Origin: an uncultured Bacteroidales bacterium
GTDB taxonomy: Bacteria > Bacteroidota > Bacteroidia > Bacteroidales > Bacteroidaceae
Assembly: GCA_947367415.1 (NCBI GenBank)
Contig: CANBEE010000020.1
Location: 1 to 17,113 of the forward strand
Reading direction: 5' to 3'
Length of the DNA: 17,113 nucleotides
In this document: positions 1-7,939 of the stretch, in pieces
Numbering within the stretch: position 1 is the first letter of the stretch
How the letters are laid out: the number at the start of each line of letters is the position of its first letter
Made by a program: the position numbers and the translations under genes
The notes under the pieces: generated by a model
What the model saw: only the letters and a program-made list of their open reading frames with translations
Databases searched by the model: none
Told to the model about the DNA's origin: nothing

Positions 1-708
1 CCCCTCGAGTGGCACGACCCCAAGACAGGCGACATCTCATCGGGCTACCGTGAGAAGGACTATCTGCCCGAGGCCGTCATCAACTTCCTTGCCCTCCTCG
101 GCTGGAATCCCGGTAATGACCAGGAGAAAATGACGCTCGACGAGATGGTGCAGCTCTTCGACCTCTCGCGCTGCTCCAAGGCCGGTGCCCGCTTTGACTA
201 TAAGAAACTCGTGTGGTTCAACCACGAATATATCCTCTCCAAGGACGATGCCGACATTGCTGCCCTCTTTGAGCCCATGCTGCGCGAGCGTGGTATCGAA
301 GACCCCATTGAGCGTATCATCAAGGTGGTATCGCTCATGAAGGGCCGCGTCAACTTCGTACACGAGCTGTGGGACACCTGCTGCTACTTCTTCCAGGCTC
401 CCGAGACCTACGACGAGAAGTCGCTCAAGAAATGGTGGAAAGAGCCTGCCGTGGCATCGACCTATGTGCGCGAATTGTGCGATTTCATCGAGAATAGTCC
501 CGTCTTTGCCGGTGCCGAATTGGAGCCCCTCGTGATGGAGTGGATTGCATCTAAGGAGTGGCCCGTGGGTAAGGTGATGAACGCCTTCCGCGTTACCCTC
601 GTGGGTGCTGCCGTAGGACCCCATATCTTCGAGCTCACCGACTATATCGGCAAGGAGGAGACCCTGCGCCGTGCACGCCGTGCATTGGAGCTCCTTCCCG
701 AGGCTTAG
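1..708 (+). CDS. gltX: Glutamate--tRNA ligase, C-terminal part (5' end outside window)
   Basis: The frame is open from base 1 and ends at TAG 706-708, giving 235 codons. The start of the visible part (LEWHDPKTG, SSGYREKDYLPEA, NFLALLGWNPG) matches the stretch that directly follows the KLSKRDG (KMSKS-type) ATP-binding loop in class I glutamyl-tRNA synthetases. The catalytic Rossmann domain is therefore cut off just upstream. The remainder is the helical anticodon-binding half (DLSRCSKAGARFDYKK, WFNHEYI, then an alpha-helical C-terminus with KVMNAFRVTLVGAAVGP). The enzyme charges tRNA-Glu with glutamate in the cytoplasm. Length from this point to the stop is normal for the family, so the end is intact. 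It is followed by a terminator rather than a linked gene. Family assignment is very sure; whether it discriminates tRNA-Gln cannot be seen. Confidence 0.95.
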   Translation, partial: PLEWHDPKTGDISSGYREKDYLPEAVINFLALLGWNPGNDQEKMTLDEMVQLFDLSRCSKAGARFDYKKLVWFNHEYILSKDDADIAALFEPMLRERGIEDPIERIIKVVSLMKGRVNFVHELWDTCCYFFQAPETYDEKSLKKWWKEPAVASTYVRELCDFIENSPVFAGAELEPLVMEWIASKEWPVGKVMNAFRVTLVGAAVGPHIFELTDYIGKEETLRRARRALELLPEA

Positions 709-741
709 AGTTATACACATAGCGACTATATGCATATTCAG

Positions 742-774
742 AGTGGCAAGATATTTTGGTATCTTGCCACTTTT
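742..774 (+). terminator. Rho-independent terminator after gltX
   Basis: A perfect 12-bp inverted repeat (AGTGGCAAGATA at 742-753, TATCTTGCCACT at 760-771) closes a 6-nt loop. It ends in a T run at 771-774. It lies 34 nt after the gltX stop and separates gltX from dut. Confidence 0.85.
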
Positions 775-880
775 CGTATAGGGGTATTGCAGTGGAGGCC
801 TTGCATGTGCCTTTTTATGTTTGTGGTGCTTTTTTGTACGCTTTTTCGACGTAAGTATAGCATATACCGCAAAAAATATG

Positions 881-888
881 TATTTTCG
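881..888 (+). promoter_or_regulatory. Possible -7 box of the dut promoter
   Basis: TATTTTCG resembles the Bacteroidota -7 consensus TAnnTTTG with one mismatch, 26 nt before the dut ATG and beyond the gltX terminator, where a promoter is needed. No clear TTTG -33 box is seen at the usual distance, so the call is weak. Confidence 0.35.
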
Positions 889-914
889 CAAGATAAATGT
901 AAAAGTAATAAGCG

Positions 915-1346
915 ATGAAAGTTCAGATAATTAATCGTGGGCATCACGCCCTACCGGCATACGCCACAGCCCTGTCGGCTGGGATGGACTTGAGAGCCAA
1001 TCTTGATGAGCCTATTGTGCTCAAACCCCTGCAACGCTGCTTGGTGCCTACGGGACTCTTCCTTGCCCTGCCTGAAGGGTATGAGGCGCAGGTGCGACCA
1101 CGTAGTGGATTGGCCTTGAAGAAGGGTGTCACGGTGCTCAACTCGCCTGGAACGGTCGATGCCGACTATCGCGGCGAAGTGGGAGTCATACTGATAAACC
1201 TCTCGGCCGAGGAATTTGTCATTGAGGATGGTGAGCGCATTGCGCAGATGGTGATAGCACGCCATGAGCAGGTGACGTGGGAAGAGGTAGAGGTGCTCTC
1301 GGAGACGGAGCGAGGAGCCGGTGGATTTGGACATACGGGAGTGTAA
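915..1346 (+). CDS. dut: dUTP diphosphatase (dUTPase)
   Basis: A 143-residue trimeric-type dUTPase. It hydrolyses dUTP to dUMP and pyrophosphate, keeping uracil out of DNA and supplying dUMP for thymidylate synthesis. All five family motifs are visible in order: AGMDLRA (22-28), RPRSGLA (61-67), the uracil-binding hairpin with GTVDADYRGE (79-88, with conserved D82, D84 and Y85), GERIAQMVI (106-114) and the C-terminal lid RGAGGFGHTG (133-142). Length is typical for the bacterial enzyme and no motif is damaged. ATG 915 is the first in-frame start after the intergenic region. It is the first gene of a plus-strand series, 43 nt before the TPR lipoprotein gene; linkage with envelope genes is probably transcriptional convenience. 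Confidence 0.96.
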   Translation: MKVQIINRGHHALPAYATALSAGMDLRANLDEPIVLKPLQRCLVPTGLFLALPEGYEAQVRPRSGLALKKGVTVLNSPGTVDADYRGEVGVILINLSAEEFVIEDGERIAQMVIARHEQVTWEEVEVLSETERGAGGFGHTGV

Positions 1347-1352
1347 TCGGTG

Positions 1353-1368
1353 TTCTCCTTTGGGAGAA
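1353..1368 (+). other. Small hairpin between dut and the TPR gene
   Basis: TTCTCC (1353-1358) and GGAGAA (1363-1368) can pair around a TTTG loop. It is followed by A residues, not a U run, so it is not a standard terminator. It could tune readthrough or RNA stability, or be chance. Confidence 0.25.
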
Positions 1369-1389
1369 AAAGGAAGATAGCAGGAACTA

Positions 1390-3174
1390 ATGGAGATATA
1401 TACCAACAGTCGAATTGTGCGGAAGGGTCTACGGCATCTTACCGCATGGGTGGTGCTCTTATGTGGATTATTGTTCGTGGCGTGCGGGACGGCACGTAAG
1501 GCAACGGTAGCACCCGATGAAGGCGTGACGCTTTCCGTGGAGGAGCAGCGGAGGTATGAGTATTACTACCTGGAGGCTGTGCGTTTGGAGCAGCAGGGAA
1601 AGTTCGATGAGGCTTTCGAGATGCTGCAGCACTGCTTGAGCATCTGTCCCGATGCACCATCGGCCCTATATAAGGCGTCTACTTACTACTTCTACCTCAA
1701 CCGCAAGGACATGGCGCTGGAGGCTCTTTTCAAGGCTGTCGAGGGTGATCCGGACAATTATTGGTATCGCCAGACGCTGGCCTCGTACTATCAGTCGAAT
1801 CAAGAATACGAAAAGGCCATTGCCGTCTTGGAAGAGATGCAACCACTGTTTCCCAAGCGAAATGGCGAGCTGCTGTCGGCATTGGTGGGGCTATATAGCC
1901 ATACGCAGAAGTACGATAAGGTGGTGGATGCGCTGGAACGCCTCGAACTGCTGATGGGAAAGACCGAGGCTATCAGTCTGGAGAAGTCGCGTAACTACCT
2001 GATGCTGGGAAACAAGCAGAAGGCTTTCGGGGAGATTGAGGCTTTGGCTTCAGAATATCCCGAGAACAGCAACTATAGGGTGATACTGGCCAGTGTGTAT
2101 ATGGAGCATGGACGTGCCGAAGATGCCTTGCCGCTGCTACAGACCGTGCTGGCCGACGAACCGGACAATGGTCAGGCTAAGATAGCCCTTGTGCAGTACT
2201 ATAAACAGATGGCCGATACGACAGGGTATTACACCATGATAGACTCTGTGCTGATGTCGGCCTCGGTGGATGATGACACCAAGGTGAAGATGATGGCCCA
2301 ACTAATCGTGGACAAGACGGACACGACCTATGTGGTGGAGCTGTTCGAGCGAGTCATGCAACAGCCTCAGCGCTCGGCGAAGATTGGGCATCTGTGTGTG
2401 CAGTATATGTTGAGCATAGGACAGCCCGAGGAGCGGGTACAACCCATATTGTACCGCATGCTTGAGGCCGAGCCCGACCATGTGCCTGCCCGTCTGCAAC
2501 TGCTCTCCTACGCTGCCAAGCGCAACGACCTGCAAGAGGTGGTGGAGGTGTGCTCCAAGGCAATCGAATACAGTCCCGAGGTGCTCGACTTCTACTACTA
2601 TCGGGCAATAGGACTCTACCAGCTGGGGATGAAGGAGGAGGCCCTGGCTACCTACCGTAAGGCTACACAGCAGATTACGAGCGGGAGCAATACGGAGATG
2701 GTGTCGGACATATACACCGCGATGGGCGACCTGTACCATGAGGAGGGTAATGCCGAGCAGGCGTACCTCTGCTATGACTCAGCTCTGGTGTATAATCCGT
2801 CGAACATTCTTGTGCTGAACAACTATGCCTACTTCCTCTCCGAGGAGGATAGGGAGCTGGAGAAGGCCGAGCAGATGAGTCTGCGCACAATCAAGGCCGA
2901 GCCCAACAATGCCACCTACCTTGACACCTATGCCTGGATCCTTTATAAGCAAGAGCGCTATAGCGAAGCGCACGGATACATCGAGCAGGCTTTGGCTGCC
3001 GACTCGGTGCCGAGCGATGTGTTGTATGAGCATGCGGGCGACATCTGCTATCGGTTGGGCGATGTGGAGCAGGCTGTGGAGTATTGGAAGCAGGCCCTCG
3101 ACCTGCAGCGTAAGGCTGAGGCGGTGAATGAGAAACTGACGAGAAAAATCAAACTGAAAAAGATAATTGAATAA
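1390..3174 (+). CDS. TPR-repeat lipoprotein
   Basis: A 594-residue protein with a hydrophobic N-terminal segment (about 17-31) ending in FVA-Cys32, a plausible signal-peptidase II site, so probably a lipoprotein facing the periplasm. Phe at -3 is less usual than Leu. From about residue 50 to the end it is a near-continuous array of about a dozen tetratricopeptide-like helix pairs. These show typical W/Y-LG-Y...A/G...A...P spacing, for example QGKFDEAFEMLQHCLSICPD, QEYEKAIAVLEEMQPLFP and LGDVEQAVEYWKQALDL. TPR arrays bind proteins, and no catalytic domain is seen. The next gene starts 1 nt after the stop, so it is almost certainly in one operon with the DUF4292 and EnvC-like genes. Role inferred from context: scaffold or assembly factor in outer-membrane or cell-wall biogenesis. 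The ATG at 1390 is chosen because it places the signal sequence at the N-terminus and follows AGGA. Confidence 0.85.
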   Translation: MEIYTNSRIVRKGLRHLTAWVVLLCGLLFVACGTARKATVAPDEGVTLSVEEQRRYEYYYLEAVRLEQQGKFDEAFEMLQHCLSICPDAPSALYKASTYYFYLNRKDMALEALFKAVEGDPDNYWYRQTLASYYQSNQEYEKAIAVLEEMQPLFPKRNGELLSALVGLYSHTQKYDKVVDALERLELLMGKTEAISLEKSRNYLMLGNKQKAFGEIEALASEYPENSNYRVILASVYMEHGRAEDALPLLQTVLADEPDNGQAKIALVQYYKQMADTTGYYTMIDSVLMSASVDDDTKVKMMAQLIVDKTDTTYVVELFERVMQQPQRSAKIGHLCVQYMLSIGQPEERVQPILYRMLEAEPDHVPARLQLLSYAAKRNDLQEVVEVCSKAIEYSPEVLDFYYYRAIGLYQLGMKEEALATYRKATQQITSGSNTEMVSDIYTAMGDLYHEEGNAEQAYLCYDSALVYNPSNILVLNNYAYFLSEEDRELEKAEQMSLRTIKAEPNNATYLDTYAWILYKQERYSEAHGYIEQALAADSVPSDVLYEHAGDICYRLGDVEQAVEYWKQALDLQRKAEAVNEKLTRKIKLKKIIE

Positions 3175-3175
3175 T

Positions 3176-4000
3176 ATGACGAAGAGCAAATACTTGTATC
3201 TACTCTCTGCCATACTATTGGCATTGATGGTGACCTCTTGCCGCACAGGGCGTATCGCCGATAAGGGCATAATGAAGAAGGCCCAACAGAACGAACAGTT
3301 GCTTCCCTTGGCACAGCCTCACGAACGGCTCACCGACCTGACCGCACGGACATCGGTCACTATCGACTACAACCAGCGCCCCATCAGCCTGAAGGGCCGT
3401 CTGCGCATGAGGCGCGATGAGGTAGTGCAGCTGACCTTCACGGCACTCGGCATAGTGGAGGTGGCCATGATTGAGTTTACCCCACAGGAGATTTGTGTCA
3501 TCGACAGGGTGAACAAGAAGTACGTGGAGCTCGACTATTCGTCTGGAGTGCTCAGCAGCATAGGACTCAACTTTGCCACCTTACAGGCACTCTTCTGGAA
3601 CCGTATCTTCATCCCTGGCAGAGAGAAGGCTTGGGAGCAGTTGGCCAGCTTCGAAGTAGAGCCACTGGGCACTCAGCAATGCCTGCAGCCCTCCTCACAA
3701 CGCATGCTTAAGAGCTACTTCTATACCGACACCGAGTTTCGCCAATTGCAGCAGACCCGACTGAGACTGCAGGACTATGAAGCTGTGTGGCAATACGACA
3801 TGTTTAATAGCTTGGACATATACACCTTCCCCTCCGTTTTCGACATCTCTATCTCGGGAGGTACGCAGACTGTAGGCATGCACATGGCTCTCAGTAATAT
3901 CTCCTATTTGGACAAGGAGTGGCAGGCCGGAACTAACCTTTCACGATATACACAGGTGACGATAGAGGACATGTTGTCAATCCTAAACGTACTGAAATGA
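3176..4000 (+). CDS. DUF4292 family lipoprotein (LolB-like fold suspected)
   Basis: A 274-residue lipoprotein. The N-terminus is a short basic/hydrophobic signal peptide ending in V-T-S-Cys22. A TTG start three codons earlier would overlap the preceding gene; ATG 3176, 1 nt after that stop, is preferred. The mature part has the DUF4292 pattern: a conserved N-terminal stretch (TARTSVTIDYNQRPISLKGRLRM), a long run of beta-strand-like segments, a central aromatic helix (FATLQALFWNRIF) and a beta-rich C-terminus. Proteins of this type are suspected to share the open beta-barrel of LolA/LolB lipoprotein carriers. If so it could bind lipid or lipoprotein at the inner face of the outer membrane, but that is inference and no function is shown here. 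The stop overlaps the next ATG by ATGA, implying translational coupling to the EnvC-like gene. Confidence 0.82.
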   Translation: MTKSKYLYLLSAILLALMVTSCRTGRIADKGIMKKAQQNEQLLPLAQPHERLTDLTARTSVTIDYNQRPISLKGRLRMRRDEVVQLTFTALGIVEVAMIEFTPQEICVIDRVNKKYVELDYSSGVLSSIGLNFATLQALFWNRIFIPGREKAWEQLASFEVEPLGTQQCLQPSSQRMLKSYFYTDTEFRQLQQTRLRLQDYEAVWQYDMFNSLDIYTFPSVFDISISGGTQTVGMHMALSNISYLDKEWQAGTNLSRYTQVTIEDMLSILNVLK

Positions 4001-5259
4001 GGCTTTTCTACTGTTTCATATTGTTTCTGAATATGTGTGCCTTTGCCTACGGACAGACCAATCCGAAGGTGAAGGAGATGCGGGCGAAGCGCGATCAGAT
4101 AGAGCAGCAAATCTCTGACTCGAAGCAGCTGTTGTCGTCCACACAGAAGGATGTCGATGGACAGCTGGCGCAGCTGTCGGCACTGACGGCACAGATCAAG
4201 AAACAGAAGCAGTTTGTCGACCGCTTGGATGCCGACATCAAATCCATTGATAAGGAGTTGCAGACAATCGAGATGACTCTGGAGACCTTGCAGAGGGAGC
4301 TTGAGGCACGACGCGAGCACTATGCCAAGGCTCTGCAGCTGATGACCCATAAGAATACGTTTGAGAACCGCCTGATGTTCCTCCTCTCGGCAGAGACATT
4401 CAACCAGATGTTTCGCCGCATGCGCTATTTGCGTGAGTACTCCAACTTCCAGCGTAAGCAGGGAGAACTGTTGATGGAGCAGCAGCAAGAGCTGGACAAC
4501 AAGCGGAAAGAACTGGAAAACACGCGCGAAGAGAAGCAGGGTCTGCTTGCCAAGCGGATGGAAGAGAAGAAGGTGCTCGACCGCCAGGAGGTCGAGCAAA
4601 GAAAGCTCCTCAACACACTGAAACGTAAGCAGACCGATATACGCAACCGCATAGCCAAGCAGCAGCGTGAGCGCAATAAACTGAACGACGAGATCGACCG
4701 TATCATTGAGGCCGAGTTGGCAGCACAGGAGGAGGCACAGCGCAAGAAACAGGGCGGAACGGCCGAACCCCTCCCGAAAGAAAAGAAGGATGCGAAAGTG
4801 ATGCCTGCATATAATGAGAATGCTGCCGATAGGAAGCTGTCCGGCTCGTTCGAGAGCAACAAGGGACGCCTCCCTGTACCCGTCACCGGCCCCTATCTGC
4901 TGACCTCACACTATGGTGTCAACTACGTGGAGGGACTGAAGAACGTAAAATTCAACAACCACGGTATCGACATACGCGGCAAGCAGAATTGCAGCGCTCG
5001 CGCCATCTTCGACGGTACGGTGTCCTACATCTTTGAACATCCTCAGATACAGGGTTCCTACATCGTGATGATACGCCACGGGCAGTATATATCGGCTTAC
5101 TTCAACCTGACCAGCCTGAAGGTGAAGAAGGGCGACAAGGTCAAGATAAATGAGCCGATAGGCCTTGTCCGGGCCGATGCTTCGGGAAACTATACCATGC
5201 AGTTCCAGTTGCGTAAGGACAAGACACGCCTCAACCCCGAGCAATGGTTGGCACTATAA
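3997..5259 (+). CDS. EnvC-like murein hydrolase activator with degenerate LytM/M23 domain
   Basis: A 420-residue periplasmic protein with a signal peptide (1-20, AYG-Q) and a long coiled coil rich in K/E/Q/R (about 23-250). A charged linker (about 250-285) leads to a C-terminal LytM/M23 fold (about 290-420), the architecture of EnvC. EnvC activates N-acetylmuramoyl-L-alanine amidases during septum splitting, recruited by FtsEX in Enterobacteria. The metal-binding motifs are lost. The HxGxD-type motif reads N321-H-G-I-D325, the YxHL position reads Y368-F-N370-L, and the final HLH reads T400-M-Q402. The domain is therefore almost certainly not a zinc peptidase, which fits an activator. It starts inside the stop of the DUF4292 gene (ATGA overlap). 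Its amidase partner and FtsEX are not in this window. Confidence 0.88.
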   Translation: MRLFYCFILFLNMCAFAYGQTNPKVKEMRAKRDQIEQQISDSKQLLSSTQKDVDGQLAQLSALTAQIKKQKQFVDRLDADIKSIDKELQTIEMTLETLQRELEARREHYAKALQLMTHKNTFENRLMFLLSAETFNQMFRRMRYLREYSNFQRKQGELLMEQQQELDNKRKELENTREEKQGLLAKRMEEKKVLDRQEVEQRKLLNTLKRKQTDIRNRIAKQQRERNKLNDEIDRIIEAELAAQEEAQRKKQGGTAEPLPKEKKDAKVMPAYNENAADRKLSGSFESNKGRLPVPVTGPYLLTSHYGVNYVEGLKNVKFNNHGIDIRGKQNCSARAIFDGTVSYIFEHPQIQGSYIVMIRHGQYISAYFNLTSLKVKKGDKVKINEPIGLVRADASGNYTMQFQLRKDKTRLNPEQWLAL

Positions 5260-5296
5260 CAACTCCTACAGTAGAAACAATAAACAATGTAATATT

Positions 5297-7291
5297 ATGA
5301 AGCGCTTTTTCTTTTATCAATTTCTCGTAGTCTGCTCTGCCTTGCTGATGGCACAGCCTCGCTACTCGGATTCCCTTGTCAAGGAGGAGCTCAATCGCGG
5401 TTTGGTCGTCATCAAGCAGGGGCCAAAGGAGGCTTTTGTGACATGGCGATACCTCGAGACCGACCCGAAGGATATTGCCTTTGACCTCTACAGGAATGGG
5501 GAGAAAATCAACAAGGAGCCCATCACCGAGGCTACCTGTTATCTCGATGCCCAGCTCCCCGAGGGTGACGTGAGCTATGAGGTACGTCCACGAAACTGTA
5601 AGGAGGCTGCTTCAGGAACCTATACGTTGCAGGCTCAGGCTCCCGTAGGATACCTTGAGATACCGCTCTACTATCCACAAGGAGGCGTTACTCCCGATGG
5701 CCGCTCCTACTCCTATTCGGCAGGTGATGCCAGCATCGGTGATGTCGACGGCGACGGTGAGTATGAGATAATACTCAAGTGGGACCCCTCGAACGCCCAC
5801 GACAATGCACATGACGGATACACCGGCAATGTGCTCTTCGATTGCTACCGCCTTACGGGTGAGCGCCTTTGGCGTATCGACCTGGGCCCCAATATCCGTG
5901 CCGGAGCACACTATACCCAGTTTATGGTGTATGACCTCAATGGCGACAATAAGGCCGAGGTGGTTATACGCACTTCTGATGGCACCGTTGACGGACTGGG
6001 ACATATTATCGGAGATGCCTTTGCCGACTACCGCCTCGTGGGTGATACCGCAGCTGCACGCCGACGTCAGAGCCAGGCTCAGCAGATGTGGCAGGTTGAC
6101 AATCGCGACCGCTTCGAGCGTCGCTCCCTGCCCGATAGCGTGACACGTCGTCAGATACCGAACAATGACCGTCGCAGACGTATGCCCACTCCCGCCATGC
6201 AGGGACGCATCATCAGTGGCAATGAGTTTCTTACCGTGTTCTCGGGACTTACCGGTGAGGCATTGCACACCATTGATTATGTACCCTCGCGCGGTAACGT
6301 GGAGGACTGGGGCGACAATAGGGCCAACCGCTCGGACCGCTTCCTGGCCTGTGTGGCATACCTTGATGGAGTGCACCCCTCTGTCGTAATGTGTCGAGGC
6401 TATTACACTCGTGCCGTATTGGCAGCCTTTGATTGGGATGGTGAGAAGCTCACTCAGCGATGGGTCTTCGATTCCTATCAGCCCGAGTGGAAAGCCTATT
6501 CAGGTCAAGGCAACCACAACCTCCGCGTGGGAGATGTTGATGGCGACGGATGCGACGAGATTGTATACGGCTCATGTACTATTGATCACGATGGCCGCGG
6601 ACTCTACTCTACAGGGCTCGGCCATGGCGATGCCCTCCACATGACAGCTTTCTATCCCGATAGCGCTTCGCTTCAGGTATGGGCCTGCCATGAGAACCGA
6701 CGCGATGGCTCTACATTGCGCGATGCCCGCACTGGCCGTATCATACATCAGTATCCCAGTGGCGAGGATGTGGGACGCTGCATGGCTGCCGACATCGACC
6801 CGCGCCATCCCGGTGTAGAGATGTGGAGCCTTGCCTCAGGAGGAATACGTAACTTGGCAGGCGAGGTGACAGCTCCGCGTGTAAAGGGACTCTCTACCAA
6901 TATGGCTGTGTGGTGGGACGGTGATCTGCTGCGCGAACTCCTTGATGGCACTCGCGTGAGCAAGTATGACTGGGAAGTGGATACCTGCCGTGTGTTGGCA
7001 CAGTTCGACGGCTGCTCACGTATCAATGGTACCAAGTCCAATCCTTGCGTACATGCCGATATCTTGGGAGATTGGCGCGAGGAGGTGCTTGTGCGCACTC
7101 AGGACAACACTGCTTTGCGTCTCTACGTATCTACCATTCCCACGCCCTATCGCTTGCATACCTTCCTGCACGACCCTGTGTACCGCATCAGTATAGCTAC
7201 GCAGAATGTTGCTTACAATCAGCCCACGCAGCCAGGATTCTATGTTGGTAGCGATGTGCACGGTGAGTTCCGCGGAAGTTACATCCCTTGA
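5297..7291 (+). CDS. Secreted rhamnogalacturonan lyase, polysaccharide lyase family 11
   Basis: 664 residues starting at ATG 5297, which gives a clean signal peptide (1-19, LLMA-Q). An earlier in-frame ATG lies inside the EnvC-like gene and would bury it. A beta-sandwich N-terminal module (about 22-112, GLVVIKQ, VTWRYLETDP, FDLYRNG) is followed by the PL11 beta-propeller. Calcium-loop motifs are visible: DVDGDGEYE (149-157), DLNGDNKAE (213-221) and DVDGDGCDE (413-421). Also present are the family blocks GRSYSYSAGDASIGD, DYVPSRGN-WGD, RGYYTRAVLAAFDW and GLGHGDALH, and the N577-G-T loop, which appears to match the substrate-binding NGT of Bacillus YesW. It cleaves the rhamnose-galacturonate backbone of pectin RG-I by beta-elimination, probably in the periplasm or at the surface. 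An Arg/Gln-rich insertion of about 56 residues (247-302) is unusual. It is followed by rhaM, and no SusC/D pair is nearby. Confidence 0.93.
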   Translation: MKRFFFYQFLVVCSALLMAQPRYSDSLVKEELNRGLVVIKQGPKEAFVTWRYLETDPKDIAFDLYRNGEKINKEPITEATCYLDAQLPEGDVSYEVRPRNCKEAASGTYTLQAQAPVGYLEIPLYYPQGGVTPDGRSYSYSAGDASIGDVDGDGEYEIILKWDPSNAHDNAHDGYTGNVLFDCYRLTGERLWRIDLGPNIRAGAHYTQFMVYDLNGDNKAEVVIRTSDGTVDGLGHIIGDAFADYRLVGDTAAARRRQSQAQQMWQVDNRDRFERRSLPDSVTRRQIPNNDRRRRMPTPAMQGRIISGNEFLTVFSGLTGEALHTIDYVPSRGNVEDWGDNRANRSDRFLACVAYLDGVHPSVVMCRGYYTRAVLAAFDWDGEKLTQRWVFDSYQPEWKAYSGQGNHNLRVGDVDGDGCDEIVYGSCTIDHDGRGLYSTGLGHGDALHMTAFYPDSASLQVWACHENRRDGSTLRDARTGRIIHQYPSGEDVGRCMAADIDPRHPGVEMWSLASGGIRNLAGEVTAPRVKGLSTNMAVWWDGDLLRELLDGTRVSKYDWEVDTCRVLAQFDGCSRINGTKSNPCVHADILGDWREEVLVRTQDNTALRLYVSTIPTPYRLHTFLHDPVYRISIATQNVAYNQPTQPGFYVGSDVHGEFRGSYIP

Positions 7292-7334
7292 TAATCCCTT
7301 TATATAGTAATACTAACTATAAAATCTAAGACAA

Positions 7335-7649
7335 ATGAAAAGAGAAGCTTTTAAGATGTTCCTCAAGCCCGGTTGCGAAGAGGAGTATGAACGTCGTCAT
7401 GCAGCCATTTGGCCTGAATTGAAGAACTTGTTGTCAGAGAACGGAGTATACGACTACTCAATCTATTGGGACAAGGACACCAACATCCTTTTTGCATGCC
7501 AGAAGGTGAAAGGCGAAGGTGGTTCACAAGATATGGGTGACAACCCTATTGTGCAGAAGTGGTGGGACTACATGGCCGACATCATGGAAACAAATCCTGA
7601 TAACTCTCCTGTATCTATTCCCTTGCCCGAACTTTTCTATATGGAGTAG
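7335..7649 (+). CDS. rhaM: L-rhamnose mutarotase
   Basis: A 104-residue protein of the full family length. It interconverts the alpha and beta anomers of L-rhamnose so that rhamnose isomerase receives its preferred form; the enzyme is cytoplasmic. It closely matches E. coli RhaM/YiiL, with the key positions conserved at the same numbers: Y18, H22, Y41 and W76/W77. The block EEYERRHAAIWPEL and the C-terminal PDNSPVS...FY are also conserved. It begins 43 nt after the rhamnogalacturonan lyase stop, on the same strand. It is likely co-transcribed with the lyase and handles rhamnose released from RG-I. No rhamnose isomerase, kinase or transporter is in the window. A short AT-only inverted repeat (TATAGT...ACTATA) sits in the gap before it. 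Confidence 0.95.
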   Translation: MKREAFKMFLKPGCEEEYERRHAAIWPELKNLLSENGVYDYSIYWDKDTNILFACQKVKGEGGSQDMGDNPIVQKWWDYMADIMETNPDNSPVSIPLPELFYME

Positions 7650-7670
7650 TGGTGGACAAACTTCGTTTTC

Positions 7671-7739
7671 TCATCCTGAGCGCAGTGAATGATCTCTGAC
7701 AAGTGTTTATTATGAGATTCTTCGCTACGCTCAGAATGA
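7671..7739. repeat. Palindromic dispersed repeat, copy 1 (REP-like)
   Basis: Two 26-nt arms, 7671-7696 and 7714-7739, are inverted copies of each other with 21 of 26 positions matching, separated by 17 nt. The arm core (CTGAGCG..AG.GAA) recurs at 10710, so this is a dispersed intergenic repeat, not a gene-specific hairpin. It lies just after rhaM and could also act as a transcription or mRNA end. The roughly 200 nt that follow (7740-7939) contain no convincing gene. Confidence 0.7.
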
Positions 7740-7939
7740 CAAGTAGAATGTAAATTATTGGTGTCTGTATTTTGACACACTTTCATTCTTGACCATCCTT
7801 ACCTGCTACAATATAGCGTGTAAGCCCATCATTAGCCTGCAGCAGTGAGTGTGGCTATATCCTCGTTCATGGCAAAAGCATCTTCTGTGGTCGTGGTAGG
7901 CTGTTTGTTGTGTGGATTTATTAAATGTCTTCAAGCCGA

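Noticed and set aside
37..891. 284-codon open frame on the minus strand across gltX
   Set aside because: It is antisense to a clearly recognised enzyme, has no family motifs and runs through the gltX terminator; a frame shadow.
7832..7935. Minus-strand fragment reading TTTTEDAFAMNEDIATLTAAG, with another short frame NDGLTRYIVAGKDGQE after it
   Set aside because: Could be a decayed, frameshifted gene end, but too short and unrecognised to call; the plus-strand frame over it (7845-8075) overlaps the 167-residue gene antisense and is also rejected.
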